60,226 bases of DNA from Caldifarciminota bacterium (GTDB taxonomy: Bacteria; Hydrothermota; Hydrothermia; Hydrothermales; JAJRUZ01). The stretch is taken from positions 1 to 60,226 of the forward strand of contig JAJRUZ010000043.1 of the NCBI GenBank assembly GCA_024277525.1. The letters are read 5' to 3'. This document shows positions 9,099 through 17,167 of this stretch, in pieces. A program made the translations under genes and the position numbers. Numbering within the stretch: the stretch's first letter is position 1; every line of letters starts with the position of its first letter. The notes under the pieces were generated by a model. The model had not been told where the DNA came from and did no database searches. It saw nothing but the letters and a program-made list of their open reading frames with translations.

Positions 9099-10120
9099 TT
9101 TATCTTTACTCCTTTTTTAATAAAAAATTTACCGCTTTTTTCTTTGAGAATTACAAAATAAACCCCGGGTTTTATATTCAGATTTAACTTCTTCTCAATT
9201 TTACCTCTTAAGGAATTAAGCCCGGAAATCACCTTTATTTTCCTTCCATCAACAGAGAAAATGCTTAACTCATAGACTCCGGGAGGAACAATAATATTTA
9301 AGAACAGTCTTTTTCCTTTACTCTCTATACCTTCAAAAGGCTTCTCATCAATTTTAATAATTTGATACGCAAATATATCTATTCTTGAGTTTCTTTCATT
9401 AAGAATATAAAGTTTTTTATTTTTCCATATAAGTCTCGTAGGTGTTTTGAACTCCAAACTGTCCGAACCGTAATTTCCGAATGAATCAATTATTGTGCCT
9501 TTTGCAGGAAAAATTTTATATATTTTACCGTACAACGCATCGGAAACCAAAAGGTTCCCTTCGTCATCAAAGACAATTCCTCCACCTATTGTCCCTATTT
9601 TTTCAAAGATTGTATCTATAAGACTTCCAGACAAATCAAAAGCAATGATTCTTATCTTCGGTGCCGGTCCCCCTCTTTCCAAAACATAAAATTTTCTATT
9701 CTTTAAAATAAAGTCCCGGGGTTTATAAAGGGGAAATGAAATCCCTTTTTGCTCTATTCCATTAGCTGAAAGATAAATTTTGAGTATTTTGGAAGATTCC
9801 CTTTCAAGCAAATAGAGTGTATCCTTCACTTTCAATCCTCTTATATAGAACCCCGGAGGCAAATCCAAGAGTTTTGCCTTTCGCCCTTTTGTATAAGCAA
9901 AAAGTATGTTGTTACTCACAAAAAATAAAGTGTCCCCGGAAGAAAAAAGTGCATAAGGTTTTTTCACAATGATTTTAAATCCTGCTTGATAATTTAAAAT
10001 AAAATTCTCTTCCGGGTAAGAAACCCATATTTTATCTTTACAAATAGCAAAATCACTCGCAAGTCCCCTATAGCTAATGCTGCCAATCAAATAAATTGAA
10101 AAAATTATCAATTTAATCAT
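9095..10120 (-). CDS. Secreted beta-propeller (NHL-like) protein with T9SS-type C-terminal tail
   Basis: 341 residues. A hydrophobic export signal is followed by about 250 residues of propeller repeats: GGGIVFDDEGNLLVSDALYG is an NHL blade, and KLYILNERNSRIDIF and RDFILKNRKFYVLERG are similar. The last 75 residues ([19 protein letters not shown]... GVYFVILKEKSG... KKGVKIK) resemble the type A T9SS sorting domain, so it is probably exported through the SprA/PorV system and retained at the surface. It heads a two-gene operon with the 13-haem cytochrome. A strong AGGAGGT lies before the ATG. What it binds cannot be inferred. Confidence 0.72.
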   Translation of the reverse strand: MIKLIIFSIYLIGSISYRGLASDFAICKDKIWVSYPEENFILNYQAGFKIIVKKPYALFSSGDTLFFVSNNILFAYTKGRKAKLLDLPPGFYIRGLKVKDTLYLLERESSKILKIYLSANGIEQKGISFPLYKPRDFILKNRKFYVLERGGPAPKIRIIAFDLSGSLIDTIFEKIGTIGGGIVFDDEGNLLVSDALYGKIYKIFPAKGTIIDSFGNYGSDSLEFKTPTRLIWKNKKLYILNERNSRIDIFAYQIIKIDEKPFEGIESKGKRLFLNIIVPPGVYELSIFSVDGRKIKVISGLNSLRGKIEKKLNLNIKPGVYFVILKEKSGKFFIKKGVKIK

Positions 10121-10140
10121 TTCGGTACCTCCTTTATATA

Positions 10141-10170
10141 ATTATAACTTTAAGAATTAAAAAAAATCAA
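10141..10170 (-). promoter_or_regulatory. Promoter of propeller-cytochrome operon
   Basis: Minus strand TTGATT (10165-10170), 18 bp, TATAAT (10141-10146). The short leader carries AGGAGGT about 6 nt before the ATG at 10120. Confidence 0.6.
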
Positions 10171-10274
10171 ATCTTCTATAATAAAATATTAAATGTACAA
10201 AACAAATTGTTGGATTATAACGGAACATAAAGGTTTTTATTGAAGATATTCACTGGATTGACTCTTCAAGTTTA

Positions 10275-11981
10275 ATGTTTTTGAAAGAAATGAAAAAAAC
10301 GCCTTTTACATTTATTGCAACTTCAAGACCGGAAGAATTTGAAAGATTAAAAGGAATAGAATTTGAATGTATGGATTTAAAACCCCTTCCAGAGAAATTC
10401 CAGAAAAGGCTGATTGAGAATATTCTTAAAGCAAAGCCTGATGAAAAACTTAAAAAATTTTTAACAGAAAAGGCTCAGGGAAATCCCTTTTATATTGAGC
10501 AATTAATACTTGATTTAAAAGAGAAAAATTTAATAAAAAGAAAAAACGGTGTGTGGTCTCTAAAAGAAAATATCAAAGAGGTTCCCTTTAAAATTCATTC
10601 TTTGCTTCTATCAAGGTTTGAAAGAATAAAAGGTAAAGCAAGAAAAATACTGGAAATAGGTTCATGTATAGGAAATGAGTTTGAGTTCAATACAATTAAA
10701 AGGATAGAGAGAGGTATAAAAAAATATATAGAAACTCCTGTAAAAGAAAAAATTCTTTTTAAAAGAAACCGAGCATACGCCTTTACTCACTCTCTTTTCA
10801 GAGAAACCATACTCTCTTCATTACTTGAAAGGAAAAGAAAAAAATACCATCTTTTAATAGGAGAAGTCTTTATAAAGGAAAATAGAGACTCTTATGAAAT
10901 TGCTTATCATTTAACAGAAGGGGAAGACATTAAAAGGGCGGTTATATACTGGGAGGAAGTTTTCGAAAATCTTTTTTCTCAGGGGTTAAAAGAGGAAATA
11001 GAAAACATTTTTGAATATCTTAAAAAACATAAAAATAAAAAGGTTCATAATATTTATAAACTTCTGAAAGCAAGGTATCTTGTAAAAACAGGAGAATATG
11101 AGAAAGCAGAAAAAATATTAAAAAAACTTATAAAATTCAGGGATTTAAAAAATGCGGTCTTGCTTTTCCTTTCAGACCTTTATGACTGGTGGGGAAAATA
11201 TGAGAATATGAAAAAAATTCTTGAAAAGATAAAGTATAGGAAACTTTTTAAAAAACAAAAATTCTTTTATCTTGAAGAATGGGGGATTTATTATGATATG
11301 ACGGGTAATAATAAAAAGGCAACTCAATATTACAAAAAAGTAATAGAGTTCGCAAAAAGAATGAATGAAATAAAAGCAATTCATGTAAATCTGTATAATA
11401 TCGGCTGGGTTTATTTTAAAACAGCAGAATATGGAAAGGCGGAAAAATATTTAAGAGAATCCCTGGAGATAACACCCGAAGGTTATATATTTGATGAAGC
11501 AACCTGTTATTTAAGGTTAGGGCAGATTTATATAATAAAAAAAGAACTTGAAAAAGCGTATATATACCTGCAAAAAGCCCTTGAAGGATTCAGGAAAACA
11601 GGTTTTTATTACTGGGAAGAGCTCGCTTTATCTTCTTTAGCCGATTTTTACGCTGAAAAAAAGGATTATAAAAATTCACTCAAATATGCAAAAATGGCTG
11701 ATAGAATATCATATAAATTGGGACATAAGGGCTTATGGGAGTTAAAGGTCTATTTATTTTTTAAAAAACTTAAGGAATTTGAAGAAAAAATTAAGAATAA
11801 AGAAAAAGATTTTCCCCTGTTGTATTATATATATCTTCATGCGAAAGAGAAAAGGGAAACAGCCGAAAAATGGAAAAAGGAATGTAAAAATTTAATACAA
11901 ATAGACAAAAAATTGTTAAATAAAAAATTTACTCCCCTTCACATGATAAGCCTTTATAAAAAATATGTGAGAAACATTTGA
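10275..11981 (+). CDS. AAA-type ATPase/TPR regulator, N-terminally truncated
   Basis: 568 residues from the first ATG, but the coding frame is open back to 10221 and encodes VFIEDIHWIDSSSLMFLKEM. This is the Walker B/sensor region of the large ATPases found in adenylate cyclase-like and MalT/AfsR-type signal proteins. The P-loop and everything before it are missing, and an in-frame TAA lies at 10218. After the ATPase remnant (TFIATSRPEEFERL, GNPFYIEQLILDL, RNRAYAFTHSLFRETIL) come TPR-like helices (GEYEKAEKILKKL, GWVYFKTAEYGKAEKYL). No Shine-Dalgarno precedes 10275 and the upstream 100 bases belong to a divergent promoter. It is most likely a 5'-deleted gene that still has an intact frame; alternatively it is expressed as a TPR protein. 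Confidence 0.6.
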   Translation: MFLKEMKKTPFTFIATSRPEEFERLKGIEFECMDLKPLPEKFQKRLIENILKAKPDEKLKKFLTEKAQGNPFYIEQLILDLKEKNLIKRKNGVWSLKENIKEVPFKIHSLLLSRFERIKGKARKILEIGSCIGNEFEFNTIKRIERGIKKYIETPVKEKILFKRNRAYAFTHSLFRETILSSLLERKRKKYHLLIGEVFIKENRDSYEIAYHLTEGEDIKRAVIYWEEVFENLFSQGLKEEIENIFEYLKKHKNKKVHNIYKLLKARYLVKTGEYEKAEKILKKLIKFRDLKNAVLLFLSDLYDWWGKYENMKKILEKIKYRKLFKKQKFFYLEEWGIYYDMTGNNKKATQYYKKVIEFAKRMNEIKAIHVNLYNIGWVYFKTAEYGKAEKYLRESLEITPEGYIFDEATCYLRLGQIYIIKKELEKAYIYLQKALEGFRKTGFYYWEELALSSLADFYAEKKDYKNSLKYAKMADRISYKLGHKGLWELKVYLFFKKLKEFEEKIKNKEKDFPLLYYIYLHAKEKRETAEKWKKECKNLIQIDKKLLNKKFTPLHMISLYKKYVRNI

Positions 11982-12013
11982 AATATTTACAACTTTGAAA
12001 ACACAATATAATC

Positions 12014-12886
12014 ATGAAAAAAATAATATTTGACCTTCACCAGGACTTGCTCCATCCCTTAATTTTTAAAAAGGATTTTACAAAGGATTTTTTTAAATTC
12101 AATGTTGTATCAATATTTACACTTCAACCATGGATGAACGATTATATTGAAACCTCCGATATTTCAGAGGTTTTGAGAATCATAGAAACATACAGGGAAT
12201 TTGCGGAGAAAAATAATATTATAATTATTGAAACAAAAAAAGATTTAAAAAGGGTTTTAAATTCAAATAAAAAGGGATTTATTTTAGAAATTGAAGGATG
12301 TGCAAGTATAAGGGATAAATATATTTTAAAAGCTTTTATAGACCTGGGAATCAGAATTTTCACATTGACCTGGAACAATTCAAATCATATTGCTTCTTCA
12401 TGTATGGATAAAAATGATTACGGACTCACGGGTTTCGGGAAAGAAATTGTTATGAAAATTGCAGAGGAAAAATGCATTGTTGATTTAGCTCATTCAGGAA
12501 GAAAAACCTTTTATGATGTTTATAAATTAAAGGTTCCCTTTATTGTTTCTCATACCGGAATACTTGAAAAACCGAAAAACAGGAGAAATATTTCATATAA
12601 AGAAATGAATATGATTAAGAAAAGAAAAAGCGTTGCAGGAATAGGCCTCGGAAATCTCTTCTTTGAAAGAAAAATGAAAAAAGAAGAGGTTTTAAAGGAA
12701 ATAAAAAAATTGATTAAAAAATATCCCGAAAATCTTGCCGTGGGTTCTGATTTATTCGGACTCTCCGAAAAACACATAATAGAAGGGCTTTACGGTTATA
12801 AAGAAATAGAGGAATCTTTAAAAGATTTACCTGATTCCTTTCTTTATTTAAACGCCTATAAATTTTTTGAAAAAAATCTGCCCTGA
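12014..12886 (+). CDS. Membrane dipeptidase-like metallopeptidase (family M19)
   Basis: 290 residues, short for M19 (usually 320-400). The metal ligands are in place: HxD at residues 9-11 (DLHQDLL), a Glu in LEIEGCAS (about 92-94), His160 in VDLAHSG, His180 in VSHTG and Asp246 in AVGSDLFGL. The segment GLTGFGKEIVMKIAEE is also diagnostic. Renal-dipeptidase-type enzymes hydrolyse dipeptides, including D-amino-acid-containing ones, with a dinuclear zinc site. No signal peptide is visible, so it is probably cytoplasmic. The residue HQD at the very start confirms the start region. It stands alone between unrelated genes. Confidence 0.88.
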   Translation: MKKIIFDLHQDLLHPLIFKKDFTKDFFKFNVVSIFTLQPWMNDYIETSDISEVLRIIETYREFAEKNNIIIIETKKDLKRVLNSNKKGFILEIEGCASIRDKYILKAFIDLGIRIFTLTWNNSNHIASSCMDKNDYGLTGFGKEIVMKIAEEKCIVDLAHSGRKTFYDVYKLKVPFIVSHTGILEKPKNRRNISYKEMNMIKKRKSVAGIGLGNLFFERKMKKEEVLKEIKKLIKKYPENLAVGSDLFGLSEKHIIEGLYGYKEIEESLKDLPDSFLYLNAYKFFEKNLP

Positions 12887-12887
12887 T

Positions 12888-12917
12888 TTGACTTTTAACC
12901 TTCAACCTTATTAAAAT
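12888..12917 (+). promoter_or_regulatory. Leaderless-type promoter of the DUF4143 ATPase gene
   Basis: TTGACT (12888-12893), 18-bp spacer, TAAAAT (12912-12917), then exactly 6 nt to the ATG at 12924. Both hexamers are close to the sigma70 consensus and there is no room for a ribosome-binding site. Confidence 0.7.
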
Positions 12918-12923
12918 TGAAAT

Positions 12924-14237
12924 ATGTTCAATAATAATATTATTAAAATTGACAAAGAGGAAATTTTAATAAGGGATATTTTTTATGAAATTTTGAAGGT
13001 TATTGAGAGGAAGGAAATCTTTGTGATAAAGGGGCCGAGGCAAAGCGGTAAGACGACCCTTTTGAAAATTTTAGAATTTTATTATAAAAAGAAAAAATAT
13101 GAAGTCATATTTTTAAATTTTGAAGACCCTGATATACTTGAGGGATTTGAGAAAAATCCCAAGGAATATATTAAAAGTTTTATTCTTAAAAAGAAAAAAT
13201 ACGTATTTCTCATGGATGAATATCATTATGTAAAGGAGCACGGAAAAAAATTAAAACTTCTTTTTGATATTTTTAAAGGAGTAAAATTTATTGCCACGGG
13301 AAGTTCATCCCTTGAAATCAAATACAGTCTGGGAAAATACCTTGTAGGAAGGGTTTTTTCCTTTGAACTTTTACCATTCAATTTTTATGAATTTTTAAGA
13401 TTTAAAAATGAGCGTCTCGCAAGGGTGTATTTACAAAAAAGAGAAAATCTTATAAGTTTTTTAAATAAAGGAACAAAAAAAATTGACTTAAGTGATATTT
13501 TCATAAGAGAATTCTTACCTTATTTCAATGAATATGCAGTATACGGCGGTTATCCGGAAGTTGTTAAAGAAAATAATTCAGAAATCAAAAGAATGATTTT
13601 GAAGAACATCTATGATACCTATATATCAAAGGATGTAATAGGTTTTTTAAAATATGATGACCCTTTTAAATACAGATGTCTTATAAAGGTTCTTTCAGTT
13701 TTGATAGGTAAACTTTTAAATTATAAAGAACTTCAGGATTCGTGTAACATCCATTTCAGGGAATTAAAAAGGTTAATTTCAATGCTTGAGGAAACATATA
13801 TAATAGAGCGTATTCTGCCTTTTTTCAGAAATCCGGTTACCGAAATAAGAAAAAATCCGAAAATTTATTTTTTTGACACGGGATTGAGAAATTATGTATA
13901 CGGAAATTTTGAAAATATTTATGAAAGACCTGATAAAGGAGAAATAGTCGAAAACTTTGTTTTTCTTGAACTTAAAAATATATTTAAGGATTATTCAATA
14001 AATTTTTACAGGACAATTGCAAAAGCCGAAGTGGATTTTGTTGTATCGTCGGGTAGCAGGATTTTACCGGTTGAGGTTAAATTTAAAAGTTTCAAAAAGC
14101 CCGAAATTACAAAAGGATTCATAAACTTTATAAAAAAATATAATCCCGAGAAAGCGCTGATTGTAACAAAAGATTATTTAAATAAAATCAAAATAAATAA
14201 CACTCAGGTAATTTTTTATCCCGTATTTTTTATTTAA
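12924..14237 (+). CDS. AAA ATPase with C-terminal DUF4143 nuclease-like domain
   Basis: 437 residues of the COG1373 type. Walker A is GPRQSGKTT at residues 37-45. Walker B is YVFLMDEYHYV. ATGSSSLEIKYSLGKYLVGR is the family's sensor region, and ELLPFNFYEFLRFK is its hallmark. The C-terminal DUF4143 part ends in a PD-(D/E)XK-like fold with AEVDFVVSSGSRILPVEVKF. The biological role of these single-gene ATPases is not established; they are abundant in archaea and candidate phyla and are often horizontally transferred. It is monocistronic, with its own leaderless-type promoter. Confidence 0.88.
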   Translation: MFNNNIIKIDKEEILIRDIFYEILKVIERKEIFVIKGPRQSGKTTLLKILEFYYKKKKYEVIFLNFEDPDILEGFEKNPKEYIKSFILKKKKYVFLMDEYHYVKEHGKKLKLLFDIFKGVKFIATGSSSLEIKYSLGKYLVGRVFSFELLPFNFYEFLRFKNERLARVYLQKRENLISFLNKGTKKIDLSDIFIREFLPYFNEYAVYGGYPEVVKENNSEIKRMILKNIYDTYISKDVIGFLKYDDPFKYRCLIKVLSVLIGKLLNYKELQDSCNIHFRELKRLISMLEETYIIERILPFFRNPVTEIRKNPKIYFFDTGLRNYVYGNFENIYERPDKGEIVENFVFLELKNIFKDYSINFYRTIAKAEVDFVVSSGSRILPVEVKFKSFKKPEITKGFINFIKKYNPEKALIVTKDYLNKIKINNTQVIFYPVFFI

Positions 14238-14263
14238 AACTTTTAAATCCTAAAATTATTCCT

Positions 14264-14728
14264 ATGAATTTTGCGGATTCCCTTATTTTAACAATTGCTT
14301 TAATGGGTGATTTATTGCCCGGAAATGTTTTAAAGAACAGGATTCCTCCTGATTCGGGATTTATTCTTTTTGAAAAAGTTTCAAATTTCATAAAAGAATG
14401 CGATTTATCCTTTGCAAATTTTGAGGGAACATTTGAAGGAGAAGGAAAAGAAAGGGAAAAAGAATTCAGGTTTATTGTGCCTTTAAGTTCCCTAAAAGGT
14501 CTTAAAAAAAGCGGAATAAAGGAATTTCAATTGCAAACAACCATATTTGAACTCAGGAGAAAAATCAGCAAAAAAACTTATGAAATCCTGAAAAAGGGAG
14601 GCTTTATTATTTGGGGACCAAAAGGCACGCATCCCTATTACTTTCAAAACATAAACCTGAATAAACTTCTTTCAAAATACATCCGCAAAAGACCTTACCC
14701 GGGTCTAAGTTTTTCTAAATTTGTCTAA
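14264..14728 (+). pseudogene. Decayed capA (poly-gamma-glutamate biosynthesis-like) gene
   Basis: The first 85 residues match the start of the CapA/PGA_cap metallophosphatase family: IALMGDLLPGN, then NFIKECDLSFANFEGTFEG. The next conserved block is in another frame. Bases 14521-14547 in frame +2 encode GISIANNHI (the family's SLANNH motif), after which the original frame resumes with KKTYEILKKGGF. Two compensating indels therefore sit within about 30 bp. The chain then jumps to GPKGTHPYYFQ, resembling the later GSHPHVVQ motif, and stops at 154 residues against roughly 330-380 for intact homologues, so a large central deletion is also likely. A leaderless-type -10 (TAAAAT, 14251-14256) still precedes it. 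Confidence 0.7.
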
Positions 14729-14751
14729 AAATAGGGGGTATATCATATACT
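14721..14751 (+). promoter_or_regulatory. Promoter of the GGDEF gene, leaderless type
   Basis: TTGTCT (14721-14726), 19 bp, TATACT (14746-14751), 7 nt, ATG at 14759. No Shine-Dalgarno. Confidence 0.5.
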
Positions 14752-14758
14752 TTTAGTA

Positions 14759-15535
14759 ATGCACATAAAATTAAGGATTTTTTTAATTTTGCTTTCTGCA
14801 GCTCTTTTATCAGTTTTTAAAGAGTCTGCTCTCTTTTACCCATTGCTTATAACTTTAATATCTTTTATCATATATTTTTTTATTGAATACATTTATTATA
14901 AGAAAGAAATTGTGAAGATTTTGGCATCAATAATAAAAGAACAAAAGTTACCTTTAAAAATAAAAAAAATGAAAGGAATATTTTCCGGAATTGAAGAACT
15001 TTTAATAATGGTATTTGATGAATTATCTTTAAAGACTTATGAATTAAAAGAACTTGCCTTCAAAGATCCTTTAACCAGATTTTATAATTTACTGTATCTT
15101 GAAGAACATTTAAAAGATATAATGAGTACTTTTACAAATGAAAAAATTTCAATTTTTATGATTGACATCGATAAGTTCAAGGAAATAAACGATACATTCG
15201 GTCATATTGCAGGAGACCATTATTTAAAAGAATTTTCGGATGAATTAAGGAAATCCCTTAAAAAGGTAAGAACACTTATTTTCAGATACGGAGGAGATGA
15301 GTTTTTGATATTCATTGATGATGAATTCGAAAAATCAAAAAATTTAATGGAAAAAATAAGGAAAATATTTGAGGAAAAAGAAATTTTAATTGATAATAAA
15401 AAATTGAAAACAACAATAAGCATCGGGGGGGGAGAATTCAGATGGGAGGAATTGAAAAACATTGAGAATATTTTAAAAACTCTGGATAAGAAACTTTACA
15501 AAGCAAAGGAAACCCGTAATACACTTTATGTTTGA
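14759..15535 (+). CDS. Membrane-bound diguanylate cyclase (GGDEF)
   Basis: 258 residues. Two membrane helices (about 6-22 and 28-48) are followed by a short linker and a single GGDEF domain (about 95-258). Metal-binding FMIDIDKFKEINDTFGH and the active loop RYGGDEF are intact, so it should condense two GTP into cyclic-di-GMP. The inhibitory I-site, normally RxxD just before the loop, reads KVRT here and is lost, so product inhibition at that site is not expected. There is no periplasmic sensor of useful size. It is the only c-di-GMP gene in the window, and no PilZ or EAL partner is seen. Confidence 0.9.
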   Translation: MHIKLRIFLILLSAALLSVFKESALFYPLLITLISFIIYFFIEYIYYKKEIVKILASIIKEQKLPLKIKKMKGIFSGIEELLIMVFDELSLKTYELKELAFKDPLTRFYNLLYLEEHLKDIMSTFTNEKISIFMIDIDKFKEINDTFGHIAGDHYLKEFSDELRKSLKKVRTLIFRYGGDEFLIFIDDEFEKSKNLMEKIRKIFEEKEILIDNKKLKTTISIGGGEFRWEELKNIENILKTLDKKLYKAKETRNTLYV

Positions 15536-15561
15536 AAAAATTTAATTTTTTATGGTATTTT
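15532..15561 (+). promoter_or_regulatory. Promoter of tRNA-Ser
   Basis: TTGAAA (15532-15537), 18 bp, TATTTT (15556-15561), then 9 nt to the mature tRNA 5' end. The same 9-nt distance is seen at tRNA-Val. A second TATAAT at 15561-15566 is too close to the tRNA to be the -10. The -35 overlaps the stop of the GGDEF gene. Confidence 0.5.
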
Positions 15562-15570
15562 ATAATATAC

Positions 15571-15662
15571 GGAGAGGTGCCCGAGCCTGGCCGAAGGGGC
15601 ACGACTGGAAATCGTGCGTACCCCCACAAGGGGTACCGCGGGTTCGAATCCCGCCCTCTCCG
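15571..15662 (+). tRNA. tRNA-Ser (GGA anticodon)
   Basis: The 92-nt class II tRNA has acceptor arms GGAGAGG/CCTCTCC and discriminator G (typical of Ser). Anticodon stem CACGA/TCGTG encloses loop CTGGAAA (anticodon GGA). A long variable arm (GTACCCCCACAAGGGGTAC) and T-arm CGGGTTCGAATCCCG follow. The 3' CCA is not encoded, so it must be added. It reads UCC and UCU codons. Confidence 0.96.
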
Positions 15663-15676
15663 TTTCTTAAAATCAA

Positions 15677-17167
15677 ATGAATATTTTTCTTTTTATTTTT
15701 TTATCTCAAACTGCTTTAAATTTTTATTTCAGAAACCCTTTAAATTCTCTTTATTTTTTACACAGGGGATTCTTGGATGTCTCTCAGGGTGAAGGAATAA
15801 CAGGCGCTTCGTATAATCCGGCAGCCTTACATTTCGGTTCAAAAAATGAAATCACGGTTTTTGGAAGTAGTGGATACAAAACTTATATTGACTTTAACAT
15901 TCCAATCGGAATTGACTCTGTTAATGGAACAGAAGTTCCTAAAATTGTGGTCCCTTTCAATTTTTCTCTTGAAGACAGAGGGGGGATGGATTTTATAGGA
16001 GCAAAGACAAAGATAGGAGCTTTTGATATAGGAATTTCTTATTATACAGAAGATGTTATAGGTATGGATCTTATTTTGGATTTTAGTCAGCAGATAAACA
16101 ATTTAACTTTAAACATAAAAGATACCCTTTCCCGAGAAGATCACCCTGATATTCCCTCAGGTACAGAAATACCCGTTAATATTACACTTAAAGGTGATTT
16201 AAACTTCTCACTTTCCGGAAACGGCGGAATAGAAGCAAGTGTTAAACCGATTTCCTTGGGTGCCGCGATAGGATTCGGACCGGTTGCAATAGGAGCAGGA
16301 CTGAATATAAAAAGATATAAAGGAAATGTAAATTTAAAATATGATATCTTCGGGGGTTCTCAAGGACTTTCCCTTTATTTTGATTCACTTGTTGTTGACA
16401 ATCAGGGGGATACTTGGAATGTTGATTTAAACATTAACGGAAACCTTAACCAGAAATTATTTGAAGATAAAATATTCGGAGGATTTTCAGGGACTCAAAT
16501 CGGGCTTTTATTGGGGACAAAGATTCAGGTTCCTTTAATAACCGCAGGGCTTGCAATTGAGTATTCTCTGCCTTTCACTATTTCGGGAAGTATTAGCGGA
16601 ACATATGAATACATAGATGGAATCCAAAGTTATGTGATTGATACAAATCAGGTAAATATTGATACTGTGACGAATACGATAACGGGCGATGTTGTAATTG
16701 ATTCTATTGAATTTTATTATTCAACTCAAAAATATGAAATATTAAAAACATCTTTAAACTTCCCGGGGATCTTAGGAGTTAAAGCGGGTATAAATTTAAA
16801 TCTTATTGCATTTAACTTTAATCTTGCGGGAGGAATTGATATACCTTCAGGAAATTATTGTTTCGGAAAAGCGTATTTTATGTTGGCAACCGGATTCGGT
16901 GCGGGTCCTTTCCATGCAAATCTTGGAAGTGTTTTTTCATGGCGGTATTTAAAATATAAAGACTTTTATCTTTTCACACCCCCGAATGTAACACTCGGAA
17001 TAGGAGGAAATATAAGCTTTCCTTATTTTTCAATTTACCTCGGAGCAAGGGCACAGCCGTTAGCCGGGGTTTTATCAGGAATTAAGAAAATCGGGGGACA
17101 GGGAAAGATAACCTTAAATCCTTTAAAAGCAAGTGCATTTAATTTCGGAATCAAGATAAAAATTTAA
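15677..17167 (+). CDS. Outer-membrane beta-barrel protein, PorV/FadL-like fold
   Basis: 496 residues. The signal peptide is NIFLFIFLSQTALNFYF. The N-terminal plug-like segment QGEGITGASYNPAALHFG resembles the 'MG.A.TA.ADD..A.YYNPA' region of the PorV/FadL families. The rest is regular beta strands with many glycines (LGAAIGFGPVAIGAGLNI, ATGFGAGPFHANLGSVFSW), ending in a barrel strand (AFNFGIKIKI). It is probably an outer-membrane channel or assembly protein; the substrate is unknown. The start lies 14 nt after tRNA-Ser with no Shine-Dalgarno, and the stop overlaps the prenyl-synthase start. Confidence 0.75.
   Translation: MNIFLFIFLSQTALNFYFRNPLNSLYFLHRGFLDVSQGEGITGASYNPAALHFGSKNEITVFGSSGYKTYIDFNIPIGIDSVNGTEVPKIVVPFNFSLEDRGGMDFIGAKTKIGAFDIGISYYTEDVIGMDLILDFSQQINNLTLNIKDTLSREDHPDIPSGTEIPVNITLKGDLNFSLSGNGGIEASVKPISLGAAIGFGPVAIGAGLNIKRYKGNVNLKYDIFGGSQGLSLYFDSLVVDNQGDTWNVDLNINGNLNQKLFEDKIFGGFSGTQIGLLLGTKIQVPLITAGLAIEYSLPFTISGSISGTYEYIDGIQSYVIDTNQVNIDTVTNTITGDVVIDSIEFYYSTQKYEILKTSLNFPGILGVKAGINLNLIAFNFNLAGGIDIPSGNYCFGKAYFMLATGFGAGPFHANLGSVFSWRYLKYKDFYLFTPPNVTLGIGGNISFPYFSIYLGARAQPLAGVLSGIKKIGGQGKITLNPLKASAFNFGIKIKI

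Noticed and set aside
12007-12012. TATAAT just before the M19 dipeptidase ATG as a promoter
   Set aside because: Only one base separates it from the ATG, so transcription would begin inside the gene.
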